The notes beneath the pieces are model-generated. The model searched no databases and was not told the DNA's origin. It worked only from the letters and a program-made list of their open reading frames with translations. Source: Heterocephalus glaber (Eukaryota; Chordata; Mammalia; Rodentia; Bathyergidae). From it: 64,000 nucleotides of DNA. How positions within the stretch are numbered: position 1 is the first letter of the stretch; each line of letters opens with the position of its first letter. The stretch is from contig NW_004624742.1 in the NCBI RefSeq assembly GCF_000247695.1, forward strand, positions 9,279,252 to 9,343,251. Direction: 5' to 3'. This document shows, piece after piece, positions 35,661 to 47,985 of the stretch. Position numbers and translations under genes: made by a program.

Positions 35661-36925
35661 GTTTAATTTTTTTAATAAAAATTTTTATTATTCACTTTAA
35701 ATATACAACATGATGTTATGGGACATACAGAGAAAATAAAAAGAGTAGTGTAAGCAAATTAACATAGCTATCATTTCATATAGTTACTTTTTTTGTTTGT
35801 GAAAAGAAGAGCTAAAATCTCATTTAACATGAATCCCATTCATATACTATTTGATATGATTAATGATATGATTTGCTATCATTATCTATAGTCTTTATGT
35901 TGTACATTTGCTCTCTAGACTTGTTCATTCTACACATGTGCTTTTCTGCATCCTCTGACCTACATCTCCCCACTTCCTCCCTATCTTACCCCTGTTAACC
36001 ACCATTTTGATTTCTATCTTTCTCTGTATAAGAAAAAGGGCTTCCAGAACTGCTTTAGAAAGTGGTAAGAACAATGGGCTAGCTATAGTATGTTCAAATT
36101 GAGGCAGAATATTTTCAGGTGGATTAATGGGAAACTGTCTTTTATTGTTAATACATTTTAAAAAATTTAAACATTCATTGTATATATTGATCACACCTCC
36201 TATTGTGTTGAATATGTATTTATTTTGACTTTTGAACAATGTTAATTCTTCTGGTCTATGAGCACAGGCTATCTTTTCTCTTTGTTTTTATCTTTTTCAA
36301 TTTCTTTCATCAATATTTTATAGTTTTCAGTAAAAGATCTTTCACCTCCTTGGCTAAATTTATTCTTAGTTTTTTTTTATGCTATCATAAATTATTTTGT
36401 CTTCTTGATTTCTTTTTCAATAATGGTATTACTGTGCATAAGAATACTACAGATTTTTGTATGTTGATTTTGTATCTTGCAATTTTACTGAATTCATTTA
36501 TGAGTTCTAACAGTTTTTATGTGGAAATTTTGGATTTTTGAAAAACTATGTAGGATCATGTTAGTTGCATAGAGAGATATTTGACTTTTTCCTTTTGATT
36601 TGAATACCTGTTTCTTCTTGCCTGATTGCTGTTAGTAGTACATCTAGTACTCGGTTGAATAGCAGCCAGAGAACACATCATTGCTTTGTACTAAATCTTA
36701 GTGGCAAAATCTTTATTGATTATAATGTCAATTTTGAGTTTTTCATAAATGGCTTTTCTTATGGGCAACTTTTTTCTAGATCTAAGCTATTGAGAAGATT
36801 GTTTATCAAGTAAGTGCTTCGGTTTTTGTCAAATGCTTATTCTATGTCAATTGAAATGATTATGTGGTTTTCATCATTCAGTTAATAATGATGTATTACA
36901 TTGACTGAATTGATTAATTTATAGA

Positions 36926-37008
36926 CTTTTTTTAGATGCTAAGGCTCGAACCCAGGTTCTTGTGGAGATAAGGTAAGTGTTCTGCTACTGAGCCACATCC
37001 TTAGCTCT
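36926..37008 (-). mobile_element. Diverged ID-like SINE
   Basis: Minus strand: GCTAAGGATGTGGCTCAGTA (A box) and GGGTTCGAGCCTTAGC (B box). More diverged in the middle than its neighbours and without a clear target duplication, so it is an older copy. Sits inside the L1. Confidence 0.75.
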
Positions 37009-37470
37009 GATATGTAAAATTTAAATCATCCTTACCTAGCAGAGATGAATCCTAATTGTTCATGATTTATAATCTTTTTTATGTTTTGCTAGATGGAGAA
37101 TTCTTGCATCAGAGTTCATCCAAAAGATGGCTTAGAGTTTGTTTGTTATTTTTTTTGACTTAGGTAATGCTGGCTTCTGAAAGCATTAGAAAATATTCTT
37201 TTTAGTTGTTCTGTTGGGAAGAGCTTAGGAAGTATTTGTACTCATTTTTCTTTGAATATTTGGTAGAATTCAGCTGTAAAGTCATTAGTTGTAGATCTCT
37301 CTTTTGAAGATTTTCATTACTTTTTCATTATTTATATTTAGACATGATATTTCTTCTTGACTCAATATTGGTGGTTTACATGTTTTCTAGTCGTTTGCCT
37401 GTTTTATCTGTTTCAACTTGTTGGCATTATACTTTTTCATCATAGTCCCTTGTGAGCCTTTTTATTTTTG

Positions 37471-37562
37471 TTTTTGTTTTGTTTTTTTGGTACCGGGGAT
37501 TGAACTTGGGACCTTGCACTTGCGAGGCAGGCGGCAGAACCACTGAGCTAAATCCCCGGCCC
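37471..37562 (-). mobile_element. ID-like SINE, young copy
   Basis: Close to the apparent consensus: GGCCGGGGATTTAGCTCAGT at the left, a GTTCAATCCCCGGTACC B-box end, and a CAAAAACAAAA-type tail. The 9-bp target duplication TTATTTTTG is at 37462-37470 and 37563-37571. Confidence 0.92.
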
Positions 37563-37624
37563 TTATTTTTGAGGCATCTGCTGTAATTTCCTCAGTTGAA
37601 TTTTTTATTTTACTTGAGTCTTTT

Positions 37625-37706
37625 TTTTTTTTTTGTATTGGGGATCAAATTCAGGACCTTGCACTTGTGAGGCAGGCTCAGTGCCACTGAGCTAAATCCC
37701 CAGCCC
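37625..37706 (-). mobile_element. ID-like SINE with short internal deletion
   Basis: Minus strand with A box GGGGATTTAGCTCAGTGGCA and B box GAATTTGATCCCC. The segment between the boxes lacks several bases compared with the neighbouring copies. Perfect 10-bp target duplication TGAGTCTTTT at 37615-37624 and 37707-37716. Confidence 0.92.
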
Positions 37707-39787
37707 TGAGTCTTTTGTAAACTAATGAGTCTAGTTGAGAATTTGTTGATTTTATTTTTTAAAAAATCAACTCTTAGTTTAGTCAGTTCTTTCTTTGGTT
37801 TTTTTTTTCTTAATTTGTTTTATTTCATTCTAATTTTTATTATTTATTTTCTCCTCCCAATTTTGGATTTAGTTTGTTCTTTGTGTTTCCTTAAGACATA
37901 ATGAAACTATTTGGGACTGTTTATTTTAACGTAGGCATTTATACCTATAAAATTCCATCTTTATACTAGAAATATAAATAGTTCATCTGTCACCATTACA
38001 ACATTGGAGAATTCTGGTTTGATTATGTATTTACCTCTACCAGTGAATTTTATTCTTGGAGATGTTCTTATATTACTAAGTATAATTCTTTTATTTCTAT
38101 TTTGTGAACTCCCTTAAACATTTCTGTTAAGGCAGGACTAGTGGTAATGAATTCTCTCAGCTTTTGCTTGTCTGTAAAGACTATTTCTCTTATTTTGGAT
38201 GAGATCAGGCATGTTCAGGGTTATATGGCTGTAAATTCTCTTATTTCTGAAGGTAGCTTTGGTGGATATTGTGTTTTTGGCTGGCAGGTTTTCTTTTTTT
38301 TCTTTTAGTGCATTGGATGTGTCATCTAACTCTCTCCTGGCCCACAAGATTTCTTCTGAGAAATCCCCTGATAGCCTAATGGGGATTCTCTTTTATGTGA
38401 TTTTCTCTTGCTGATTTTAGAACTCTCTACTGTCTGTCATTTACTTATACTAGTGTGACTGCACTGTACTTTGAAGAGCTCTCCAAGTATTTGGCCACTT
38501 TTGAGCTTCATAGACCTTGGCGTCCATATCATTTTAAAGATTTGGGAAGTTTTCAGCAGTTATTTTATTAAATAACACCAGTTATTTTTCATTAAATAAG
38601 CTTTCTGTTCTTTTTTTTTCTGTTTCTTTTCCTCCTGAAACTATCATAATGTAAATATTTGTTAATTTAATGGTATCTTATAAGCTTTTACTCTTTTTCA
38701 ACCTTATTTTTTAAAGGAATCATTCCAACATAAATATCATCAAGTTTACAAATTCTTACTTCTTGATGCAGCCTAGTCTACTACTGAGGTCTCAATTGTA
38801 TCTCTTATTTCATTGGTTGGATTCTTGAGCGCTAAGATTTCTGTTTGGTTCTATTTGTTTAATTTCTCCTTCAGATCATGAATTGCTTTCTGGATTTTGT
38901 TGAGCTATCTATTTTTATTGTTTTATATCCCACTAAATTTTCCTAAAAGTATTAATTTGAATTCTTTCTCAAGGAATTCACAAATTTATATTTATTTGAA
39001 GTTGGTTGTTTGAGAATCATTTTGTTCCTTTGGAGGTGTCATATTCTCTTGCTTTTTCATACTTCTTGTTTCTCTGCATTGATTCCCTGACAGTGTAGTC
39101 ACCTCCTGAAAACTTTATGGAATCACTTTCACAGGGAAAGACTTTCACCAGGAGATAGACGTGAGGATTATGGCTGGGCAGGATGCAGTGAATCTGGTTC
39201 GTTGTGGCTGCAGATTTGTAGTTTTCTTGCAGTTTCTTTCATTGTACTCAAGATCAGTGATGACTGTGGGTGCTGCAGTGATCTAGGTTTTTTCCTCACA
39301 GGGAGAAGTACTTCCATCTTGGCTAGGGGTAGGAGAAGTAGAGGAATGTGTTTTCTTACCTTCTGTAGGTGGCCATCTTGGTTTCTGTACTATTTACAAA
39401 ATGTAATGAATTTATAAGGGTATGCCTAAAAGCTATTTAAATATTGTTCTCATTCACTAATATCTTTTTATATGCAATAACTGTGCCCCCCAAAGACTTA
39501 TGAATATGCATATTCGAAATGTGTGTATTATGTAATTTATACCATTCTCTAAATTCTGTTTGATATATTCATAGCCAAAGAAGTTCAGGCTAATCTTTGG
39601 ACTAAAGTTCTTGAACAGTTTCTGAATAGACTTTTGAGGGGTTATTTTTCCTAAAATTTGAAATAGAGAGGTTAAACTCATTTGACACTTTTACGCTAAA
39701 GGCAAAGGGACAGACCCAAGGGAAGCAGGGAGAAGTAGAATAAACTATATAGCTTACTGAAAATTTAAAATGATTATAGAAATGATT

Positions 39788-40147
39788 GTGTTAGCTTCCT
39801 ATTTCTGTAAAAAAAAAAGACTGACATAATAAATTTAAAGAGAAGAAAGGTTTATTTTGGGTCACAGTTTTTGAAATTTCAGTTCATAGTTGGTTGGCCT
39901 CATTGCTTTTGGGCCTATGGTGAGGCAGCACATCATGGTGGGACCATGTGGCAAAGAAGTACATTCACCTCATGGCCAGGAGCAAGAGAGAAAGAAGAAG
40001 AGGAGGATGTAAGGGGTTCCAGTATCTTTTTCAAGAGTGCATTCCCAATGACTAGAGACTTCTTACTAGGTTCTAACCGTTACAGGTTGCTGGGCACCAA
40101 GCTTTAATACATGGGCCTTCAGGGAGCACTTACCCAAACTATAGCAA
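39788..40147 (-). mobile_element. MaLR-type LTR
   Basis: The plus strand shows the complement: GTGTTAGCTTCCTATTTCTG, GGGTCACAGTTTTTGAAATT, TCAGTTCATAGTTGGTTGGC, GGTGAGGCAGCACATCATGG, and CTTACCCAAACTATAGCA at the far end. This is the layout of rodent MT/ORR1-like and MST LTRs. Confidence 0.75.
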
Positions 40148-41382
40148 TGATTAGGTCAGGGAATATTTCAGCTGGGTATTTATCAAGTGTGTACCTCTGG
40201 TTCAAAAATAATACTTTCTTTCCACTTGTGGGTGGCATGTTAGCACAGTTTATTATACTACTTTCTCACCAGTGAATATCTGGAATTAATCATGGTAAAA
40301 GCACTGGGCTGGGAGATGGGCATTTCAATTTTCTTTCACATCATTGCTTTTACCTTTTTTTCAAGGGTAAAAACACTTGATATTTCTAGTTTCCATTCTT
40401 AAGATTATAAAATAAAGACAGTAACATTGAATTTTTCACATGGATGAATAACCTTGAATTAGTGAATTGTTAAGAAACTTTAAGGTTAAGAATGTCAGTG
40501 GAACTAATGAGTTGGGGGAATTTTGAGATTTTCAAGTAGAGACGTTATTACCAAGTTGATGAGAATAAAAGAACAATCACACCATCTTATTTTCAAAAGA
40601 AATACATCTTCAACTCATTGTACTTCCTGGCTAAGAAGACATATGTCAGGCCTACTGTTCCAACTCAAGTTTAAAGGTACAGTTCAAGGTCCAAGAAATG
40701 TTGCCTACTATCAAGTGCAAGTTTTTAATAATGTGATTTGGCAAGTTACTGAACTTGTGTGGTATCTTGTGCTACATAGGTAATCCTTAAAGGTTTGATC
40801 CTTTGGTATGAAGATGTTCCATTTCAGAGCCATTGAATGGTAAAGATTGTGAGCACTGAGTGGAATCTTGTTGCTTAAGGAGCACAAAGGAGAGTATAGT
40901 CAACTCTCTTTAAGGTGGTGTGGTATGAATGGGTTCAGTCTCAGGGGGTCAATCAGAAACATTTTTGGGGGACACCTTCGAAACCATTCTCATCTGGCCA
41001 GATCCAGGGCACAAAATTCCTAGCTGAAGAAAAATCAGCCTGGTGGTATAGCTACTTTGACTGTTCAACTTTGAACAATTTTGCATGAAGTTTCTTTCCA
41101 TTCCTTCAAAGTGTCTTATCTTTCTTTTTATGTGTATCTATTTGCTTCGAAAAAAATAGAGAAGTTGAATGATTTTCGGAAGCATGTTTGCTTGCTCAAT
41201 ATGGTAAAATGACATTTAAAGAACATTCTAAATTAATATTTTTTCCTCCAAAGTTTCATAATGTGTAACTATGTAACTGCATAAGAAAATTTTGTACTGA
41301 CAGATTTTAATACTAAATTTAGGCATTATGAATTCTATTGTCTGGCATTCATTGAGCTCAAAACTCTGTTAATTGTTCAATA

Positions 41383-41865
41383 TATCAGTTATCTATTGCA
41401 ACAAAAATGTTGTATGACAACCTCAAAACCTAAGTGACATACAACAGTAAATATTTACTTTTACTCATGGGTCTGTGGGTCGACTGATGATTCTGCTCAT
41501 CTGAATTGAGATTGATGACATTATCTTCAGCCAGCAGCAGGTCAGCTAGACGGTTATGTTCTCTACCACGGCTGAGGCACTGGCTGGGAAAATTAGGTTG
41601 GCTTGGCTGAGCTCCACATAGCTCATCCTCCAGTAGGCTAACCTGGGGAAAATTCACATGATGAAGTGATGGTGGGAAAGCAAGAGAACAAAGGAAAATG
41701 TACGATGACTTTTTGCAGCCTCTGTTAGTGTTAAGTTTGTTTCTGTTTAATTTGTTAAGGCAAGTCACTCAAAGTCACAGTTGAGGAGACTAAAAAATTA
41801 CATGACAAAAGGTATGCACACAAGGAAGTCATTAATTGAGGTCACTAACAAAATTAATCTGCTCC
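41383..41865 (-). mobile_element. Old MaLR/MLT1-type LTR
   Basis: The plus strand shows TATCAGTTATCTATTGCAAC, CTCATGGGTCTGTGGGTCGA, CAGCAGGTCAGCTAGACGG, ATCCTCCAGTAGGCTAACCT, and GGCAAGTCACTCAAAGTCAC. These follow the order of an old MLT1-class LTR in reverse orientation. Diverged; subfamily not resolved. Confidence 0.65.
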
Positions 41866-44800
41866 TTCCTCCTATGGTGTAATAATAGTTTCATAGAGAG
41901 AACTTTGTGATTCACTGTGGTTTTGAAGTACACTTTTCAAATGAAAAAAGTATATTGTTAATTTGAGTATAAAAACATTTCATCCTATTCTCACCCTTTA
42001 TACATTTGTAACCCATTGGTAGATTTTATTTATTAATATTATGATGAATATTTGGTTAACCATATTTCATAACCAAATTATATAATCAGAATTTCTATTA
42101 TACTTGGTATTGATAGGCTTGGGGTTTGAGTAATCACATGAAATTGTAAAATTTTTTTCCTTATTTAATCTTAACAGCTTGAGAAAAAAATTACTTTTTA
42201 AACAAAAGAAGAATTGCATTTGTGAATATGTTGGTGTATGATTAATGAAAGTGATTTTAATTAGACAGTTACTCTAGGCACTAAGGCTAGCATGATGGAA
42301 TGGGGCATTAAAAAGGGGGCCAAGGAGAGAACAGTGAGTGGGCAGTCAAACTTGAGAGAGAAAAATTCAAGGTCAAGCTGAAGGGCATCGATATTACTTA
42401 AGTTTGATGGCCTCCCCCTTCCTTGGTCCACCTTTGTTTTGAGTCTTGTAAACACAGTTCAGTTGGCTTTGCTGACTATGGACATTAATGAGTTATTAAT
42501 GAGAGTGAGTGCTACATGAATAACTATTTCTTTGAAGATCTCTTCTGACTGGTAACTGAAAGCAGCACAGAAGGAGAAATTGATGGCCCATATTCAGCTT
42601 TTGAATAGTAAAGCTTGAAGAGCTTTTAGGTACTGAACAGCTTGAGGAAAGGCAGGATAATGGAACATAATTGTACTGATTATGCAGTTGAGGTATGTTA
42701 AGGAATAGTCTGCTAATTCTGCCAAACTGTGGCATTTTGTAGCTCCTGTTAATATTTTCAGTAGAGGAACAAGAAATTAATTTATTGAATCTCTTTCAAA
42801 AAGATGATCTCTCATATTGGCTCTCACACCTTGGTGTTTAGCAGTTCAAAGTTCTTCTCAAATATTTTCTCAGTAACTCTTCCAACACTCTGCAGTGTAT
42901 GTGGGTGTCAACCATTTATGAATAGGAAAACTTAGCACAAAGTGACTTGCCCAAGGTTATGCCTAAGTGAAGCATTAATTTCTCTTCTGTGCTAACCCTA
43001 ACTCAGATATTTTCTGTAGCCCATATTATCTCAAGAGGCTCTAGAGCCTGCTGAGATAGAATATTTTCAATTAACATAAGAAAAAAATATAAGATCTAAG
43101 CATTAAATCATTTCATCTAAGACGTGTTTCCAGATTGAGTTCTGTCCTCTGATAAATAGCAGACATGAAAGTGAAATTTTTGTTTTCTAAAGTGTAAAAT
43201 TGATTTGATTCTCCTGCTTTTAGTGGACTCTTTTCCTTTTCATTTTATAGTTTCATGATGCCTATAATCTAGAATCTCTGTACGAATGGGTTGATGAGAG
43301 AAATTTGTCCCTTTGATTTGCTGAGATATTTTATCACTTCCATTACTAAAACTTTGTGTCCCAGTTCTCCCTGTGCATCCAGTGCAGTTCATCAAATCTA
43401 TCCACTTCTCTTTCTGGCTTGTGGTAAGGTTGCATTTTCAACCCTCCTGGATTTTGGTGTGGCTATGTGGTCTGCCTCGGCCTATGTGATGCATGTAACT
43501 TCCAGACAGTTGCTTTAAGAATAACCGTATGTTTAAGCATCCTCTCTCTTTAAGCTTGGCATGTTGGCCAGCAACTTTTGGTGTTTGTTACATCTACAAG
43601 GGACCCCAAATGACAGCAATAAACAGAATATTCCTAATAGTCTGCAATGGCTGTGCAACTGGAACAGGAAAAGATATCCTCTATTTTTTTTAGCACCTGA
43701 GATTTGTGGGTGTTTATCACTAGCATACCTTTTTAACCCAAGTGGCGTGAAAATTGACATCTAGAATTTTAGGTGCTGCTCTCATAAGTAACCTAAAATA
43801 CAGGGAACTGTAGCATGTGTTTGTTGCTACTGATTGTATTTGTTGAGGCACTGCAAGAAAGACTGTTATTCTATTTTTTTCCTGAAAGATGTGGTATATT
43901 TGCAAGCAAGAATAAAAGGAAATAGCAAAAGTCTAAAATCTTAGGGACTTCTGTGACTTTTTCTCCAATCAAACAGTAAAAGAAAAAGAAAGAAATGAGA
44001 AATTCTTCTAATTGTCGCAAGGGCCAACCGTTATTAAAACCTTGGATGGATGAAGCTGATACCTAACAAATACTTTCAAATGGAAAAAAGGGCTAAGAGA
44101 AAAGAGATTGAATCTGTGGACATCCCAATGAAACTCAATATTCTCAAGTACCAACAATGAAGACAAGAAGCAACAGATGAGGCAAAGAGCAATAAAGCAA
44201 AGGACTATAGAAAAGCTAACAATTCTGTGCAGAAAAGAGTTATAGTATTGGTGCATAGAAATGATTGGAATAAAAAGACGAGGCTTACTAAGTTTTTAAA
44301 AATCTTGTGCTCTCAAAGAAATAGCAAGCCTGTAAAAGTTCAGGACTTAAGATGACCCTTGGAATTATAACTGATTATGGGCAAGAAGTAAATCTGAAAA
44401 GCTGCACATTCCTCCATGGGGGAACATTGTCTGGCACTCATTTTACACGTAGCCAAAGAGTATAATACAAAAAGGAACAGTCTTCCAGAAGATAAAGCCA
44501 AGGACCACAGAAAACAATGGGAAATAAACAAATGGAGATCTGTTAAGGAATATCCCTCATTCCCGGAAAGGGAACCTGAAAATACCTGCCCATCATTTTG
44601 GACTTCTCACTGACTGGTGACTTCTTCGTGTCCCTTGCTTTCTCCTCTTTCGGAATAGGGTGATGGTGAATGATGAAGAAATCATCTGTGCATTATTCCA
44701 AGATCCAGGGCTATGAGCATGATACTGTTAATCAGGATGTTTTTCTTCTTTCTGTTGGATAAGGATGAATATTTTTATATGTAAGAATAAAAATAAACCA

Positions 44801-44870
44801 AATATTTGTCGAGAGGGGCAGATTTTGTTTGTCATGAGTTCTTTTTTCTTTTTGGATAAATTGTTGGACT
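41866..44870. other. Unassigned sequence, possible MIR trace
   Basis: About 3 kb with no recognised gene. A stretch at 42880-43010 (CAGTGTATGTGGGTGTCAAC, AAAGTGACTTGCCCAAGG) looks like a weak minus-strand MIR. ORFs of 60-82 codons on both strands have no family signature. Confidence 0.45.
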
Positions 44871-44875
44871 CTATT

Positions 44876-45023
44876 TTTATTTTTGGAGGCAATGTCTCAC
44901 TATGTAGCTTAGGCTGGTCTTGAACTCACTATGTAGCCCAGGCTGGCCTTGAACTCATGGTGATCCTCCTGCCTCAGCCTCCTGAGTGCTGGGATTACAG
45001 GTGTGCACCACCACACCTGGCTC
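44876..45023 (-). mobile_element. B1 SINE with 29-bp internal duplication
   Basis: Minus-strand B1. The plus strand reads CTCACTATGTAGCTTAGGCT at 44896, and the same 29-nt unit repeats immediately at 44925-44953 with three substitutions. GCCTCAGCCTCCTGAGTGCT and GGGATTACAGGTGTGCACC follow. The duplication is the hallmark of rodent B1 as opposed to the older PB1 form. Confidence 0.92.
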
Positions 45024-46379
45024 AAGGTTTATATTTTCTTGATCCTTGCCTTAGCTTCCATCACTATTTTCATGCACAGTGGCTACTCTGAAGACAGGTA
45101 ATACAATGATAGGCTGACTGATCTCTAGTTTTGAAGGCTGATTATTTTCCAGTTAGATCTTATTTTCAGAGAAACAGGGAATTACTTCCAGGAAGAAATT
45201 TAAGAACTAGAGGGTAGTTAGCCATACTTTCTTTTTCCTTCTAGTATGGCTACCAGCAGCTTTCAAGAATCCTTCTCTCAGTTCAGATCCTTGTGGACAA
45301 GGAACCTGGAATCTGCAATGGATAAAGTGTGTTTAAGAAATAAGCCATTGTTATTTTAAGCCATTATTATTTTGGGAATTGTTTGCTACTGCAAGATGGG
45401 TTACCTTATATTCTAATGGAGTCAAACTCAGCTATATTGATATCAAATGAATATTAACAAAATACATTAAGCATTCTGCTTGACTTTTCAACATTGGTAT
45501 TTTAAAAAATAAAAACAAAGCATCAAAGTATACTTAAGGTCTTCAAAAACTCTTTATAAAAGTGTCTCATTACTTGTAATATTATAAACTTACATAGCTT
45601 ATAATTTGAACTGCTGATACAGTCGGAATTAGAGACATTAGTATTTGTAAGTATAAAAACCAATTTAGAAAGTTAATCAAATTCCATTACTTTTAGTCCT
45701 GGAGCTGGTTCCCTACTGGGACGAGAAAGAATTCTATTCTAAATAAGTCACTAAGAGCATAATACATATGTGGCTATGTGTTGAGTTCTATTGAATCACT
45801 GTGCATAGGCTATTCTCAGAGGCAGCCAGGACACCAGCTTTGAAAGAATCATCATATTTTCATCTAATATACAAATTCTGTGCTCCTCAATAATTATAGA
45901 TGGGTGAATGTAAATTTCTCTGACATGAGAGTCAGCCTTGATTTCACCCTATTCTTCAAAGGTTATTAATAGCATGTAGTGTTCAGTGCTTGTACTTAAC
46001 AATATAACAGCATTATATTCTGTACTTATACTTACAAAGCAATTTTATAATGTCTCTTATTTACTTTATGGTATCCTGCAATACCTAGGGAACAGTAACT
46101 TAGACAGAATCAGCCAACCACAATAACTAGTGAGGCATGTTTTATTATTGCTCTAATGGTAGACTTTTGATATTGAATTACTCAACAGTTGCCTGGTGCA
46201 TGGGTTTGAGACTGCTCTGAGCAATTGATTTCTACTTCCCTCATGTTCTCTCTACATGGTATAATCAGTAATCATTTGGTAAATGCTAAATTCCAGTACA
46301 ATAAAACTGTTTTTGGCCACTTCCTTGACTTCTTATCAACTAGTAATAAATTTATAGGAACCAAAAATATAGTGTAGTA
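45024..46379. other. Unassigned sequence
   Basis: About 1.35 kb of AT-rich DNA with no recognised gene, RNA or repeat. Confidence 0.5.
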
Positions 46380-46512
46380 CATTGATTTTCAAATGTGTCT
46401 GCAAATTGATATTACCTGTGGGATTTGAAGAGATGCTGTATTGGACCCCCAGAAATTCTGATTTAATTAGTAAGGAGATTTTTGAAAATTCTAACTTGTG
46501 ACAAAAAGTTAT
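46380..46512 (+). mobile_element. MER20-like hAT MITE fragment
   Basis: Landmarks: TTGATTTTCAAATGTGTCTG, TATTACCTGTGGGATTTGAA, GGACCCCCAGAAATTCTGAT, TTAATTAGTAAGGAG, GAAAATTCTAACTTGTGACA. These follow the MER20-type order (agaatcacctggagg ... ccccagagtttctgattcag). Confidence 0.6.
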
Positions 46513-46522
46513 GAATAACAAG

Positions 46523-46748
46523 TATAGTGGTTAAAAGCACAAGTTTCGGAGTCATGCAAATCTGGACTTTTATCCTGCCTCCTTCTTACCAGCTGTGTAA
46601 CGTTGGGCAAGGTTTTACATTTTGTAAGCTTTAATTTCCATATCTTTAACGTTAAAATACAATGTTATTGTGTGTTTTAAATGGTTTAATACATGTAAAG
46701 AGTTTTAAAAAAGTACTTAGCATATAGAAGCCATCCAATAAATGTTTT
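46523..46748 (+). mobile_element. MIR SINE
   Basis: Nearly complete MIR: AGTATAGTGGTTAAAAGCAC, GAGTCATGCAAATCTGGAC, CCAGCTGTGTAACGTTGGGC, AAGGTTTTACATTTTGTAAG, TTTAATACATGTAAAGAG, AGTACTTAGCATATAGAAGC, CAATAAATGTTTTG. Confidence 0.9.
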
Positions 46749-47985
46749 GACACTAGATTAACCCAAGGTTGGATGTTTTCTTGAAATTTGGACAGGAATT
46801 GACTTGAAGACAAAGAGACAAACACTTCAGAGAGACAGTAGAAAATTTAAAGATTTGGAGACGAGCAAAGGCATGATGAGTTCTGGGAATGAGGAGCATA
46901 CACTGAGGCTGGAACACAGTAGGAATCACGTAGTCTGAAGAGACATAAGGGTGGAGACACTGCTTGATGTAATTCTCAGAGAGATGTAGATTCTACATCT
47001 TAGGGCTGGGTTTTCAACCTCCAATAATGTTTCTTAACACTTAGTAGTTGGATAAACTAATAACTGTATGGATTTGCCCCTGATGGTGAGTTATGTCATG
47101 GGTAAGGTAAAAAAATAGACTGCCTTTGGCCATTCTATGACGTTATCCCCTCTTACTAGCAGTATGATACCTTTCATTGAGTATAAAAGCATAGAGTTGG
47201 ATTCAGCGGCTTTGCTGGTAATCCTTCATCACCCATCACCTAGCTTATCACAGGTCACATTTACTGATGGAAAGTTACTAATTTTGGAGATGCAGAATTA
47301 CTTTTATGACAGGAGATGTGATTTTAGAGCTGCACTTATTACTTTTATCCATGGAATAGCTGCTTCAAGCCACTGGCTCTCCTGCAAAAAACAGAGGAAG
47401 CAACTAAAATAGTTGACACATGCTTGAAACAACTATTTTTAGAAATTATGCAACAATCCTTGTAAGATCTATAAAAAGTAGAAAATAAACAAGGGACACT
47501 TAGCATCTTGTTTTCTCACAAGAGGCATTTATAGGCCCCAGTGAAGGAAAGGAAATCCAACAGAATTGAATAGTCTTGCTGAACTTGGGAACCTGAAGCT
47601 GATGGATTTTTTGAGGATGCAGTAATAATGAAGAGGAAGCCATGAGAAAGCTTAGAAAATCTTCTTGGGTTTCCACTGAGTTTTAGGCTGAAGAGTAACA
47701 TGCATATGTGCAGAGAAGGACTTGCCAAGGCATGGCAATCAACTACTGAGAGAACAGCCACTAAAATATTGTAAACCAAACAAGTACCAGAGCTCCTGTC
47801 GCGAACCAAATGATATCTAGACAACCAGTGTAGAATTCTCATAGAACACTAAGGGTATTTGATAAAGATCTCAGAAAACCCAAGTCCTAGGTGTAAGACC
47901 AAATCAACCTTTGAGTGAAGACTACTCTAGGCCTTTGCTGATGACAATAGCCTCAAAACAATTAAGTTGTTCTACAAGTAAATTA
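46749..47985. other. Unassigned sequence
   Basis: No gene recognised. 46790-46990 has a faint minus-strand L2 flavour (CGAGCAAAGGCATGATGAG). The 91- and 108-codon ORFs at 47137-47412 and 47516-47842 show no family signature. Confidence 0.4.

Larger units (their letters stand above)
35665..39415 (-). mobile_element. Old L1 (L1M-type), near full span, degraded
   Basis: Minus-strand L1 in the expected order. The 3'-UTR is at 35665-36030 (complement shows TATACAACATGATGTTATGG and ACCTACATCTCCCC). ORF2 pieces are at 36240-37320 (complement shows TCTTCTGGTCTATGAGCACA and GGTAGAATTCAGCTGTAAAG). 5' regions are at 38000-39060 (complement shows CATTTCTGTTAAGGCAGGAC, AATTCTCTCAGCTTTTGC). Reading frames are broken by many stops. 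Three ID-like SINEs lie inside it. Confidence 0.82.

Noticed and set aside
38138..38347. 69-codon minus-strand ORF
   Set aside because: It lies in the 5' region of the old L1 and corresponds to conserved L1M sequence, not a host gene.
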